Shown piece after piece: positions 24,936-34,093 of a DNA stretch of 64,000 nt. Positions within the stretch are counted from its first letter, which is position 1. Each line of letters starts with the position of its first letter. The notes under the pieces were generated by a model. It made no database searches. It had not been told where the DNA came from and was given only the letters and a program-made list of their open reading frames with translations. This DNA comes from Ramlibacter sp. (lineage in GTDB: Bacteria; Pseudomonadota; Gammaproteobacteria; Burkholderiales; Burkholderiaceae_C), in assembly GCA_021323335.1 (NCBI GenBank), contig JAJTCN010000009.1, forward strand, positions 1 to 64,000. The letters run 5' to 3'. The position numbers and the translations under genes are program-made.

Positions 24936-24940
24936 GAACC

Positions 24941-26827
24941 ATGGGCATGCTCCTCGAAACCATCAACGACCCGGCGGACCTGCGCCGGCTGCCGCGCACG
25001 CAACTCGCGCCCGTCGCCGAGGAGCTGCGCGCGTACGTGCTGGAGTCCGTGGCGCGCACCGGCGGCCACCTGAGCTCCAACCTGGGCACGGTGGAACTCA
25101 CCATCGCGCTGCACTACGTCTTCAACACGCCGCACGACCGCATCGTGTGGGACGTCGGCCACCAGACCTACCCGCACAAGATCCTGACCGGGCGGCGCGA
25201 GCGCATGGCGTCGCTGCGCCAGCTCGGGGGCCTGGCGGGCTTCCCGCAGCGGGCGGAGAGCGAGTACGACGCCTTCGGCACCGCGCATTCGTCCACCAGC
25301 ATCTCCGCCGCGCTCGGCATGGCCGTCGCCGCCAAGCAGAAGGGCGAGCAGCGCCACTGCATCGCGGTGATCGGCGACGGCGCCATGAGCGCGGGCATGG
25401 CCTTCGAGGCGCTGAACAACGCCGGCGTGCTGGAGACCGACATCCTGGTCATCCTGAACGACAACGACATGTCGATCAGCCCGCCGGTGGGCGCGCTGAA
25501 CCGCTACCTCGCGCAACTCATGAGCGGGCGCTTCTACGCCGCCACCAAGGAGCTGGGCAAGAACGTGCTGAAGGTGGCGCCGCCGCTGTTCGAGCTGGCC
25601 AAGCGCTTCGAGGAGCACGCCAAGGGCATGGTGGTGCCGGCCACGCTGTTCGAGAAGTTCGGCTTCAACTACGTCGGCCCGATCGACGGCCACGACCTCG
25701 ACTCGCTGATCCCGACGCTGCAGAACGTCAAGCAGCTCAAGGGCCCGCAGTTCCTGCACGTCGTGACGAAGAAGGGGCAGGGCTACAAGCTGGCCGAGGC
25801 GGACCCCGTGGCCTACCACGGCCCCGGCAAGTTCGATCCCGCCGTCGGCCTGGTGAAGCCGGCGACGCAGCCGAAGCCGACCTTCACGCAGGTGTTCGGC
25901 CAGTGGCTGTGCGACATGGCGGCGCAGGACCACCGGCTGGTCGGCATCACGCCGGCCATGCGCGAGGGCTCGGGCATGCTGGAATTCCACCAGCGCTTCC
26001 CGGACCGCTACCACGACGTCGGCATCGCGGAGCAGCATGCCGTGACCTTCGCCGCCGGCCTGGCCTGCGAGGGCATGAAGCCGGTGGTGGCGATCTATTC
26101 CACCTTCCTGCAGCGCGCCTACGACCAGTTGATCCACGACGTGGCGCTGCAGAAGCTGCCGGTGGTGTTCGCCCTCGACCGCGCGGGGCTGGTCGGGGCC
26201 GACGGCCCCACGCACGCGGGCGCCTACGACATCCCCTACCTGCGCTGCGTGCCGAACGTGAGCATCGCCTGTCCGGCCGACGAGAACGAGTGCCGCAAGC
26301 TGCTGACCACGGCCTACCAGCAAGACCATCCGGTGGCGGTGCGCTATCCGCGGGGCGCCGGCGCCGGCGTGGCGGTGGAGCCGGGCCTGCAGTCACTGCC
26401 GTTCGGCCGGGGCGAGGTGCGGCGGCAGGGCCGCTCCGTCGTCGTCCTGGCCTTCGGCACGCTGCTGTACCCCGCCCTGCAGGCCGCGGAGCGGCTGGAT
26501 GCGAGCGTGGCCAACATGCGCTGGGCCAAGCCCCTGGACAAGGAACTGCTGCTGCAGCTGGCGGCCTCGCACGATGCGCTGGTGACGGTGGAAGAGGGCG
26601 CCATCATGGGCGGGGCCGGCAGCGCGGTGCTGGAGGCGTTGCAGGCCGCGGGCGTGGTCAAGCCGGTCCTGCAGCTCGGACTGCGCGACGAATACGCGCC
26701 GCATGGCGACCCGGCGCGGCTGCTGTCGCTGCAGGGGCTGGACGCCGCCGGCATCGAGGCCTCGATCCGGGCGCGCTTCGGTGAGCTGGTGGCGCACGCC
26801 GCACCGAGCCTCAAAGTAGTCGGCTAG
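24941..26827 (+). CDS. dxs: 1-deoxy-D-xylulose-5-phosphate synthase
   Basis: This 628-residue thiamine-diphosphate enzyme condenses pyruvate and glyceraldehyde 3-phosphate, the first step of the MEP isoprenoid pathway. The TPP motif runs from [18 protein letters not shown] to [10 protein letters not shown]. The DRAG segment ([16 protein letters not shown]) marks the middle domain, and RYPRG begins the C-terminal domain. The start at 24941 is 5 bp after ispA; an in-frame ATG at 24947 is an alternative. It closes the xseB-ispA-dxs operon. Repeat elements follow directly. Confidence 0.97.
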   Translation: MGMLLETINDPADLRRLPRTQLAPVAEELRAYVLESVARTGGHLSSNLGTVELTIALHYVFNTPHDRIVWDVGHQTYPHKILTGRRERMASLRQLGGLAGFPQRAESEYDAFGTAHSSTSISAALGMAVAAKQKGEQRHCIAVIGDGAMSAGMAFEALNNAGVLETDILVILNDNDMSISPPVGALNRYLAQLMSGRFYAATKELGKNVLKVAPPLFELAKRFEEHAKGMVVPATLFEKFGFNYVGPIDGHDLDSLIPTLQNVKQLKGPQFLHVVTKKGQGYKLAEADPVAYHGPGKFDPAVGLVKPATQPKPTFTQVFGQWLCDMAAQDHRLVGITPAMREGSGMLEFHQRFPDRYHDVGIAEQHAVTFAAGLACEGMKPVVAIYSTFLQRAYDQLIHDVALQKLPVVFALDRAGLVGADGPTHAGAYDIPYLRCVPNVSIACPADENECRKLLTTAYQQDHPVAVRYPRGAGAGVAVEPGLQSLPFGRGEVRRQGRSVVVLAFGTLLYPALQAAERLDASVANMRWAKPLDKELLLQLAASHDALVTVEEGAIMGGAGSAVLEALQAAGVVKPVLQLGLRDEYAPHGDPARLLSLQGLDAAGIEASIRARFGELVAHAAPSLKVVG

Positions 26828-26833
26828 CGGCGA

Positions 26834-26941
26834 CGGCGGGGTCGCTGCGCGAACCCGCCCTACGAGGCGCCGAATGACTTCCTCCCTCTCCCCGCTGGGG
26901 AGAGGGCCGGGGTGAGGGGCAGCGCGCCAGCGACCCCGCCA
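26834..26941. repeat. nested repeat: family A arm interrupted by a family B hairpin
   Basis: A family A arm (26834-26863, CGGCGGGGTCGCTGCGCG, then AACCCGCCCTAC) is followed by a family B unit (26882-26918, CTCCCTCTCCCCGCTGGGGA, then GAGGG and GGGGTGAGGGG). The tail (26922-26941) ends CCAGCGACCCCGCC, like the second arm of family A. This suggests that B landed inside A. Confidence 0.65.
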
Positions 26942-27021
26942 TCGAAGCGAGGGAAAACCCGTTCCTGACGGGAGGCTGTCGCTCCGAGAATGGCCGCCTG
27001 ACCTTCCTCAGGAGACAAGCC

Positions 27022-28101
27022 ATGGACCGTCGTTCGCTTCTTCGCAATGCGGGCATCGCCAGCGTGCTCGCAACCGGCATCGCCCCCGCGGTGCACGCGC
27101 AGCCAGCCATCCGATGGCGACTGGCATCCAGCTTCCCGAAATCGCTCGACACGCTGTACGGCGGCGCCGAGGTGTTCGCGGCCCGCGTGAAGTCGCTGTC
27201 CGGGGGCAAGTTCGAGATCTCCACCCACGCCGCCGGCGAGCTGATGCCGGCCTTCGGCGTGGTCGATGGCGTGCAGCAGGGCACGGTGGAAGTGGCGCAC
27301 ACCGCGCCGTACTACTTCTTCGGCAAGAGCGAGGTCTTCGCCCTGGGCTGCGCCATCCCCTTCGGCCTGAACAGCCGGCAGATGACGGCCTGGATGCACG
27401 AGGGCAACGGCGGCAAGCTGATGCGGGAGTTCTACGCCAAGTACAACATGCTCAACTTCCCGGCCGGCAACACCGGCGCCCAGATGGGCGGTTGGTACCG
27501 CAAGGAGGTCAAGAGCGCCGCCGACATGAAGGGCCTGAAGTTCCGGGTCGGCGGCTTCGCCGGCAAGGTGATCGAGCGCATGGGCGGGGTGCCCCAGAAC
27601 ATCCCGGGCGGCGAGATCTACCAGGCGCTGGAGAAGGGCACGATCGACGCGGCCGAATGGGTGGGGCCGTACGACGACCTGAAGCTCGGGTTCTCGAAGG
27701 TCGCTCCCTTCTATTACTACCCGGGGTGGTGGGAAGGCGGCCCCGAGCTGGACGTGCTGGTCAACCAGAAGGCCTACGACGGCCTGTCGTCGGAATACAA
27801 GTCGATCATCGAGTCCGCCGCCTCCGACGCGCACATCATGGTGCAGGCCCGCTACGACGCCCGCAACCCGGCGGCGCTCAAGCAGCTGGTGGCGGCAGGC
27901 ACCAAGCTGCGCCCGTTCTCCGCCGACCTGATGAACGTGGCGTTCAAGGAGGCGATGGCGCTGTACGACGACATCGGCAGCAAGAACGCGGACTGGAAGA
28001 AGATCTACGCGGACTACGCCAGCTTCCGCGCCGACCAGAACGTCTGGTTCCGCTTCACCGAGATGACCTTCGACCGCTTCATGCAGGCCCAGAAGCTGTA
28101 A
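27022..28101 (+). CDS. TRAP transporter substrate-binding protein, DctP/TakP-type (copy 1)
   Basis: The 359-residue periplasmic protein has a Tat-like signal (DRRSLLRNAG, ending VHAQ at about 26). The mature domain shows the DctP order: IRWRLASSFPKSLDT, STHAAGELMPAFGVVDGVQ, AHTAPYYFFGK, NTGAQMGGWYRKE, then WVGPYDD and PFYYYPGWWEGG, which line the ligand cleft of TakP-type 2-oxo-acid binders. AGGAG precedes the ATG. It is the first of four tandem paralogues and is very like copy 2. No permease gene lies in this array; a DctQM pair lies 10 kb downstream. Confidence 0.93.
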   Translation: MDRRSLLRNAGIASVLATGIAPAVHAQPAIRWRLASSFPKSLDTLYGGAEVFAARVKSLSGGKFEISTHAAGELMPAFGVVDGVQQGTVEVAHTAPYYFFGKSEVFALGCAIPFGLNSRQMTAWMHEGNGGKLMREFYAKYNMLNFPAGNTGAQMGGWYRKEVKSAADMKGLKFRVGGFAGKVIERMGGVPQNIPGGEIYQALEKGTIDAAEWVGPYDDLKLGFSKVAPFYYYPGWWEGGPELDVLVNQKAYDGLSSEYKSIIESAASDAHIMVQARYDARNPAALKQLVAAGTKLRPFSADLMNVAFKEAMALYDDIGSKNADWKKIYADYASFRADQNVWFRFTEMTFDRFMQAQKL

Positions 28102-28106
28102 GGGGG

Positions 28107-28133
28107 CGGCAGTGGCGTGTTGCGCCACTGCCG
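28107..28133 (+). terminator. perfect 11-bp hairpin after copy 1
   Basis: CGGCAGTGGCG pairs with CGCCACTGCCG across TGTTG. No T-run follows, so it may process or stabilise rather than end the message. Confidence 0.45.
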
Positions 28134-28180
28134 AGCACGAGGGAAAACCCCGGCTGACGAGAAAGTTCGCGTTACCCAGA

Positions 28181-28230
28181 ATGTGCCACCCTGCAACCGA
28201 TACGAAAGTTGGAACGCACGGGTGGCACAT
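28181..28230 (+). promoter_or_regulatory. long inverted repeat in the leader of TRAP binding-protein copy 2
   Basis: ATGTGCCACCC (28181-28191) pairs perfectly with GGGTGGCACAT (28220-28230) around a 28-nt loop, 30 bp before the start of copy 2. It could be an operator or a structured leader. Confidence 0.4.
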
Positions 28231-28260
28231 AACCGAAATTTCTCAAAAGCAGGAGTCCCC

Positions 28261-29340
28261 ATGGATCGTCGTTCCCTGATGAAGAAAGCTGGCATCGCCG
28301 GCGTGCTCGCCACCGGCATCGCGCCGGCGGTGCATGCGCAAGCGGCCATTCGCTGGCGCCTGGCTTCGTCCTTCCCGAAGTCGCTGGACACCATCTACGG
28401 CGCCGCCGAGGTGTTCGCCGCCCAGGTCAAGGCGATGTCGGGGGGCAAGTTCGAGATCTCGACCCACGCGGCCGGCGAGCTGATGCCCGCCTTCGGCGTG
28501 GTCGACGGCGTGCAGCAGGGCACCGTGGAGATGGCGCACACCGCGCCGTACTACTTCTTCGGGAAGAACGAGTGCTTCGCGCTCGGTACCGCCATCCCCT
28601 TCGGCCTGAACAGCCGCCAGATGACGGCGTGGATGTACGAGGGCAACGGCGGCAAGCTGATGCGCGAGTTCTATTCCAAGTACAACATGGTCAACTTCCC
28701 CGGCGGCAACACCGGCGCCCAGATGGGCGGCTGGTACCGCAAGGAGATCAAGACGCTGGCGGACATCAAGGGCCTGAAGATGCGCATCGGCGGCTTCGCC
28801 GGCAAGGTGCTCGAGCGCCTGGGCGGCGTGCCGCAGAACATCCCCGCCGGCGAGATCTACCAGTCGCTGGAAAAGGGCACCATCGATGCGGCCGAATGGG
28901 TGGGACCGTACGACGACCTGAAGCTGGGCTTCAACAAGGTCGCCCCGTTCTACTACTACCCCGGCTGGTGGGAAGGCGGCCCGCAGCTGGACTTCTTCAT
29001 CAACGACAAGGCGTTCAACGCCCTGACCCCGGAATACAAGGCCATCGTCGAGAACGCCGCGGCCCATGCGCACTCCGTGATGCAGGCCCGCTACGACGCC
29101 CGCAACCCGGCCGCTCTCAAGCAGCTGGTGGGCGCCGGCACCAAGCTGCGCCCGTTCTCCGCCGACGTGCTGAACGAGGCCTTCAAGCAGTCGATGGGCC
29201 TGTACGAGGAGCTGGGCTCGAAGAACGCCGACTGGAAGAAGATCTACGCGGACTACAGCGGCTTCCGCGCCGAGCAGAACCTGTGGTTCCGCTTCACCGA
29301 GGCCACGTTCGACCGCTTCATGCAGGCGCAGAAGCTGTAA
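28261..29340 (+). CDS. TRAP transporter substrate-binding protein, DctP/TakP-type (copy 2)
   Basis: The start ATG 28261 has CAGGAG upstream; a longer frame back to 28117 covers the leader hairpin and is rejected. The 359-residue product has the signal DRRSLMKKAG and the same landmark segments as copy 1 (ASSFPKSLDTIYG, NTGAQMGGWYRKE, FYYYPGWWEGGPQLDFF). Differences from copy 1 cluster in the cleft-lining region around residues 240-265, so ligand preference may differ. It has its own leader and terminator, so it may be expressed apart from the other copies. Confidence 0.93.
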   Translation: MDRRSLMKKAGIAGVLATGIAPAVHAQAAIRWRLASSFPKSLDTIYGAAEVFAAQVKAMSGGKFEISTHAAGELMPAFGVVDGVQQGTVEMAHTAPYYFFGKNECFALGTAIPFGLNSRQMTAWMYEGNGGKLMREFYSKYNMVNFPGGNTGAQMGGWYRKEIKTLADIKGLKMRIGGFAGKVLERLGGVPQNIPAGEIYQSLEKGTIDAAEWVGPYDDLKLGFNKVAPFYYYPGWWEGGPQLDFFINDKAFNALTPEYKAIVENAAAHAHSVMQARYDARNPAALKQLVGAGTKLRPFSADVLNEAFKQSMGLYEELGSKNADWKKIYADYSGFRAEQNLWFRFTEATFDRFMQAQKL

Positions 29341-29362
29341 GCTTCCCGCACGCAAGAAAAAG

Positions 29363-29389
29363 GAGGCCCTGCGGGGCCTCTTTTCTTTT
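29363..29389 (+). terminator. Rho-independent terminator after copy 2
   Basis: GAGGCCC (29363-29369) and GGGCCTC (29374-29380) pair, followed by TTTTCTTTT. Confidence 0.75.
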
Positions 29390-29413
29390 GCCAGTACTTC
29401 AGGAGTTCAGTCC

Positions 29414-30493
29414 ATGGATCGACGCACCGTCCTCCAGCATGCCGGCATCGCGGGCGTGCTCGCCGCCGGCGCCGCCCCGGCGGTGCACGCCCAGCCTGCC
29501 ATCCGCTGGCGCCTCGCCTCCAGCTTCCCGAAATCGCTGGACACCATCTACGGCGCGGCCGATGTCTTCTCGCAGAAGGTCCGGCAGCTGTCCGGCGGCC
29601 GTTTCGAGGTGTCCGTGCACGCGGCCGGCGAGCTGATGCCGGCCTTCGGCGTGGTGGACGGCGTGCAGAAGGGCACGGTGGAGGCCGCCCACACCGCCCC
29701 GTACTACTTCTTCGGCAAGGACGAAACCTTCGCCATCGGCGGCGCCATTCCGTTCGGCCTGAACAGCCGGCAGATGAGCGCGTGGACGTACGAGGGCAAC
29801 GGCCTGAAGCTGATGCGCGAGTTCTACGCCCGCTACGACATGACCAGCTTCCCCTGCGGCAACACCGGCGCGCAGATGGGCGGCTGGATGCGGCAGGAGG
29901 TCAAGAGCGCGGCGGACCTGAAGGGCCTGAAGTTCCGCATCGGCGGCTTCGCCGGCCGCGTGCTCGAGCGCATGGGCGGCGTGCCCCAGAACATCCCGGG
30001 CGGCGAGATCTACCAGGCGCTGGAGAAGGGCACCATCGATGCGGCCGAATGGATCGGACCGTACGACGACCTCAAGCTCGGCTTCCACAAGGTCGCGCCG
30101 TTCTATTACTACCCCGGCTGGTGGGAGGGCGGCCTGCAGCTGGACCTGTACGTGAACCAGAAGGCGTTCGACGCGCTGTCGGCGGAGCACAAGGCGATCA
30201 TCGAGGCCGCGTCCACCTACGCGCACGTCGAGACGCAGGCGAAGTACGACGCCCGCAATCCCGGCGCCCTGAAGCAGCTGGTGGCCACGGGCGCCAAGCT
30301 GCGGCCCTTCCCGGCCGACGTGATGACCGAGGCGTTCCGGCAGTCGATGGCCCTGTACGACGAGCTGTCGCGCAGGAACGAGAACTGGAAGAAGGTGTAC
30401 GCCGCGTATTCGAAGTTCCGCGCCGAGCAGAACCTCTGGTTCCGTTTCACCGAGGCCACCTTCGACCGCTTCATGCAGTCGCAGAAACTCTGA
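29414..30493 (+). CDS. TRAP transporter substrate-binding protein, DctP/TakP-type (copy 3)
   Basis: The 359-residue paralogue has the signal DRRTVLQHAG and keeps the fold landmarks, but changes several cleft segments: MTSFPCGNTGAQMGGWMRQE (Met and Gln instead of Tyr and Lys) and GGLQLDLYVNQKAF. These changes near the ligand site suggest a different substrate. AGGAG lies 10 bases before the ATG. It sits 24 bp after the terminator of copy 2, so it may rely on read-through or on an unseen promoter. Confidence 0.92.
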   Translation: MDRRTVLQHAGIAGVLAAGAAPAVHAQPAIRWRLASSFPKSLDTIYGAADVFSQKVRQLSGGRFEVSVHAAGELMPAFGVVDGVQKGTVEAAHTAPYYFFGKDETFAIGGAIPFGLNSRQMSAWTYEGNGLKLMREFYARYDMTSFPCGNTGAQMGGWMRQEVKSAADLKGLKFRIGGFAGRVLERMGGVPQNIPGGEIYQALEKGTIDAAEWIGPYDDLKLGFHKVAPFYYYPGWWEGGLQLDLYVNQKAFDALSAEHKAIIEAASTYAHVETQAKYDARNPGALKQLVATGAKLRPFPADVMTEAFRQSMALYDELSRRNENWKKVYAAYSKFRAEQNLWFRFTEATFDRFMQSQKL

Positions 30494-30498
30494 ACTGG

Positions 30499-30524
30499 AA
30501 CCTTTTGGCTGTGAATGGAAGGTT
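30499..30524 (+). terminator. weak stem-loop after copy 3
   Basis: AACCTT and AAGGTT pair around a 14-nt loop, followed by TT only. Confidence 0.3.
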
Positions 30525-30619
30525 TTAGGTACAAGCCAGGGCCGCGCCTGCCAGCCTTCCGTCAGGTTCGCGTCGTGCTCAGCCGCATCATCCCGCGGAT
30601 AAAACAGGAGTTGTCATCC

Positions 30620-31702
30620 ATGGATCGTCGTTCCCTCATCAAGCGCGCCGGCATCGCCGGCGTCCTCGCCACCGGCATCGCCCCCGCGGTGCACGCGCAG
30701 CCCGCGGTGCGCTGGCGCCTCGCCTCCAGCTTCCCCAAGTCGCTGGACACCATCTTCGGCAGCGCCGAGATGTTCGCGCGCACGGTCAAGGACCTGTCGG
30801 GCGGCAAGTTCGAAGTGTCCACGCATGCCGCCGGCGAGCTGATGCCCGCCTTCGGCGTGGTCGACGCCATCCAGAACGGCACCATCGAGATGGCGCAGAC
30901 CGCGCCCTACTACTTCACCGGCAAGAACTCGATCTTCGCCTTCGGCTGCGCGGTGCCCTTCGGCCTGACGGCGCGCCAGATGGACTCGTGGATGGAGCAC
31001 GGCAACGGCCGCAAGCTGATGGACGCGTTCTACGCCCAGTACAACATCAAGAGCGAGAGCGCTGGCAACACCGGCACGCAGATGGGCGGCTGGTACCGCA
31101 AGGAGATCAAGAGCGTCGCCGACCTGAAGGGCCTGAAGATGCGCCTGGGCGGCGGCCTGTTCGGTGAAGCCATGGCCAAGCTGGGCGTGGTGGCGCAGAA
31201 CATGCCGGCCGGCGAGGTGTACCAGGCGCTCGAGAAGGGCACGCTGGACGCCAGCGAGTTCGTCGGCCCGTACGACGACGAGAAGCTGGGCTTCAACAAG
31301 GTCGCCCCCTTCTACTATTACCCCGGCTGGTGGGAAGGCGGCGCCGAGCTCGAGTTCTTCATCAACACCAAGGCGTACGCCGCCCTGTCGCCGGAGAACA
31401 AGGCGATCGTCGATGCCGCCACCAAGGTGGCCGCGCGCGACATGACCGCCAAGTACGACGCCCTGAACCCCAGCGCGCTCAAGCGCCTGGTGGCCGCCAA
31501 GACGCAGCTCAAGCCCTTCTCGAAGGACCTGATGGACGCCGGCTTCAAGGCGTCGATGGAAGTCTTCGCCGAGCACGAGGCCAAGTCGCCCGAGTTCAAG
31601 AAGATCCACCAGGACATGCGCGCCTTCCAGCGCGACCAGCTGCTGTGGACCCGTTTCTCCGAGTACCGCTACGACAGCTACATGGCCTCCGTGAAGCTCT
31701 GA
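30620..31702 (+). CDS. TRAP transporter substrate-binding protein, DctP/TakP-type (copy 4, most divergent)
   Basis: The start ATG 30620 has ACAGGAG upstream. The 360-residue protein keeps the signal (DRRSLIKRAG) and the segments HAAGELMPAFGVVDAIQ and FYYYPGWWEGG. Many other positions differ: TARQMDSWMEHGNGRK, ESAGNTGTQMGGWYRKE, and LGGGLFGEAMAKLGVVAQNMPAG in place of the IGGFAG segment, with one extra residue. WVGPYDDLK becomes FVGPYDDEK. It is the oldest-looking member of the array and probably binds another ligand. A strong terminator follows. Confidence 0.92.
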   Translation: MDRRSLIKRAGIAGVLATGIAPAVHAQPAVRWRLASSFPKSLDTIFGSAEMFARTVKDLSGGKFEVSTHAAGELMPAFGVVDAIQNGTIEMAQTAPYYFTGKNSIFAFGCAVPFGLTARQMDSWMEHGNGRKLMDAFYAQYNIKSESAGNTGTQMGGWYRKEIKSVADLKGLKMRLGGGLFGEAMAKLGVVAQNMPAGEVYQALEKGTLDASEFVGPYDDEKLGFNKVAPFYYYPGWWEGGAELEFFINTKAYAALSPENKAIVDAATKVAARDMTAKYDALNPSALKRLVAAKTQLKPFSKDLMDAGFKASMEVFAEHEAKSPEFKKIHQDMRAFQRDQLLWTRFSEYRYDSYMASVKL

Positions 31703-31722
31703 GCTTCGCCTGCCGCCTCGCA

Positions 31723-31746
31723 AAGCCGCCCCCGGGCGGCTTTTTT
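31723..31746 (+). terminator. strong Rho-independent terminator closing the TRAP binding-protein array
   Basis: GCCGCCC and GGGCGGC pair (31725-31740), followed by TTTTTT. Confidence 0.85.
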
Positions 31747-31752
31747 CATGCC

Positions 31753-31758
31753 TACACT
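31753..31758 (+). promoter_or_regulatory. -10-like box TACACT, 6 nt before the DedA start
   Basis: It follows the terminator directly; +1 would coincide with the ATG at 31765. Confidence 0.4.
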
Positions 31759-31764
31759 CGGTCG

Positions 31765-32385
31765 ATGGCGGATTGGGTGATCGACACGATAGGGCGGCTG
31801 GGCTACGCGGGCATCGCACTGCTCATGCTGGCGGAAAACCTCTTTCCGCCGCTGCCCTCCGAATTGATCATGCCCTTCGCCGGCTTCCTGGCGGCGCGCG
31901 GTGAACTGCACCCCGTGCTGGTCGTGGCCGCCGGTGCTTTCGGCTCGCTGGTGGGCGCCTTGCCCTGGTACTGGATCGGGCGCAAGGTGGGCGCGGAGCG
32001 CCTGAAGTCGCTGGCGCAACGGCACGGCCGCTGGATCGCGCTGACCCCCGGCGAGATCGACCGCGGCCAGAAGCTGTTCGAGCGGCGCGGCCCCGTCGTG
32101 CTGGTATTCGGGCGGCTGGTGCCGGCGCTGCGCACCGTGGTGGCGCTGCCGGCGGGCATGGCGCGCATGCGGCTGCTGCCCTTCGTGCTGTGGACGCTGC
32201 TCGGCTCGCTCATCTGGACGTCGCTGCTGACGCTGGCCGGTTACCTGCTGGAAAGCCAGTACGAGCGCATCGGCAAGTGGCTGAATCCCGTGTCCACCGG
32301 CATCTTCGCCATCATCGTGGTCTGGTACGTCGTGCGCGTGGTGCGGCACCGGTCGGACGGCGACCAGAAGCAGTCGCCCGAATAG
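31765..32385 (+). CDS. DedA-family inner-membrane protein, 206 aa
   Basis: The protein has the DedA layout: an amphipathic N-terminus, ENLFPPLPSELIMPFAGFLA (residues 24-43, with the conserved acidic and Pro residues), a central FERRGPVVLVFGRLVPALRT (about 107-126) and G-rich LLGSLIWTSLL. About five hydrophobic segments are visible. DedA proteins are proton-driven flippases or maintain the proton motive force, for example recycling undecaprenyl phosphate or phosphatidylethanolamine. The start at 31765 is fixed by the promoter-like box and the hydrophobic onset. It lies 36 bp before the KefB-type gene. Confidence 0.9.
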   Translation: MADWVIDTIGRLGYAGIALLMLAENLFPPLPSELIMPFAGFLAARGELHPVLVVAAGAFGSLVGALPWYWIGRKVGAERLKSLAQRHGRWIALTPGEIDRGQKLFERRGPVVLVFGRLVPALRTVVALPAGMARMRLLPFVLWTLLGSLIWTSLLTLAGYLLESQYERIGKWLNPVSTGIFAIIVVWYVVRVVRHRSDGDQKQSPE

Positions 32386-32406
32386 GGCGCACGGCGCGGC
32401 ATCCTT

Positions 32407-32412
32407 TAGAGT
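32407..32412 (+). promoter_or_regulatory. -10-like box TAGAGT, 9 nt before the KefB-type start
   Basis: Candidate leaderless promoter in the 36-bp gap after the DedA gene. Confidence 0.35.
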
Positions 32413-32421
32413 CGGGCGTTC

Positions 32422-34054
32422 ATGCACGACGACCTTCCTCTCATCACCACCATCGCTGCGGGTCTCGGGCTGGCGCTGGTGTTCGGCTTCCTGGCCGTCC
32501 GCCTGCGCCTGCCGGCCCTCGTGGGCTACCTCCTGGCCGGCGTCGTGCTCGGCCCGTTCACGCCGGGCTTCGTGGCGGACGCCGCCATCGCGGCGCAACT
32601 GGCCGAGATCGGCGTGATGCTGCTGATGTTCGGCGTGGGGCTGCATTTCTCGCTGGGCGACCTGCTGGCGGTGCGCAAGATCGCGGTGCCGGGCGCGGTG
32701 GTCCAGATGGTGGCGGCCACCGCCATGGGCATGGGGATCGCCACGCTGTGGGGCTGGAGCCTGCCGGCCGCGCTGGTGTTCGGCATCTCGCTGTCGTGCG
32801 CCAGCACGGTCGTGCTGCTGCGCGCCCTGGAAAGCCGCGGCGCCCTGGACACCTTCAACGGCCGCATCGCCGTCGGCTGGCTGGTGGTGGAAGACCTCGC
32901 GGTCGTGCTGGTGCTGGTGCTGCTGCCACCCGTGGCGTCCATCCTCTCCGGCGGCTCGCATGCCGGCATGGAATCGATCTGGCGCGAGATCGGCACGACG
33001 CTGCTGCAGGTGAGCGCATTCGTCGTGCTGATGCTGCTGGTGGGGCGGCGCCTGTTCCCCTGGCTGCTGTGGCAGGTGCAGAAGGTGGGCTCGCGCGAGC
33101 TGTTCACGCTGTGCGTGGTGGCCGCCGCGGTGAGCATCGCGTATGGCGCGACCAAGCTGTTCGGCGTGTCGTTCGCGCTGGGCGCCTTCTTCGCCGGCAT
33201 GGTGCTGCGCGAGTCGCAGTTCAGCGAGCGCGCCGCGCACGAGACGCTGCCGCTGCGCGGTGCTGGTGGCCCAGCCGCTGCGGGTGGCGGCCGTGGTCGG
33301 CATCATCGTCTTCGGCAAGTCGATCGCGGCCGCGGTGCTGGTGCTCTCGCTGCGCTATCCGCTGCACACGGCGCTGACGGTCTCCGCCAGCCTGGCCCAG
33401 ATCGGCGAGTTCTCGTTCATCCTGATGGCCCTGGGCGGCACGCTCGGCGTCCTGCCGGCCGAAGCCCAGAGCCTGGTGGTCGCCGGCGCGCTGATCTCCA
33501 TCGCGCTCAATCCGCTGCTGTTCCATGCGATCGAGCCGACCCAGCAATGGCTGCTGCGGCGTTCGCAGATGGCGCGGGACCACGCCGCGCGCGACGATCC
33601 GCTGGCGGAACTGCCGATGTCCACCGACGCCCGGTTCCTCTCGGGCCACGTCGTGCTGGTCGGCTACGGCCGCGTCGGCCGCAAGGTGGCCGCGGACCTG
33701 GGCGCGGCCGGCCTGCCGTTCGTGGTGGCGGAAGAAAATCGCGAGCTGGTCGAGCAGTTGCGCGGCCAGGGCATGGCGGCGGTGACCGGCGACGCCAGCC
33801 GCCCGGAGGTGCTGGTGCAGGCGCACGTCGCGCGTGCGCGCTTGCTGGTGATCGCGACGCCCGACACGCTGGGCGTGCGCCAGATGGCCGAGCATGCGCG
33901 GCTGCTCAACCCGCTGATCGAGATCGTGGTGCGCTCCCACAACGAGGAGGAGGCGCGGCGGCTGGAGGCCGAGGTGGCGGGCCGCGTCTTCGTCGGCGAG
34001 CTGGAGCTGGCCTCGGCGATGAGCCGCTACGTGCTGGAGCGGTGCCGGGCCTGA
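32422..34054 (+). pseudogene. KefB-type monovalent cation:proton antiporter (CPA2) with a frame-breaking internal deletion
   Basis: From ATG 32422 the frame encodes a CPA2 antiporter (about ten helices, ISLSCASTVVLLRALE, VGWLVVEDLAVVLVLV, FGVSFALGAFFAGMVLRES) up to AAHETLPLR near 33258. It then shifts by one base. The protein resumes in the other frame (from 33257: AVLVAQPLRVAAVVGIIVFGKS) and runs through the last helices and a TrkA-N domain (VVLVGYGRVGRKVA, near 33650) to 34054. Family proteins have a segment of about 18 residues at the junction (the helix with FVSVGMLFDP), which is absent. So roughly 55 bases are missing, not a multiple of three. A full product would need a frameshift and would lack a helix, so it is probably non-functional. 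Confidence 0.8.
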
Positions 34055-34093
34055 GCACGCCAAGGTTCTAAGGGTTCCCCCCGCCTTGATGCA

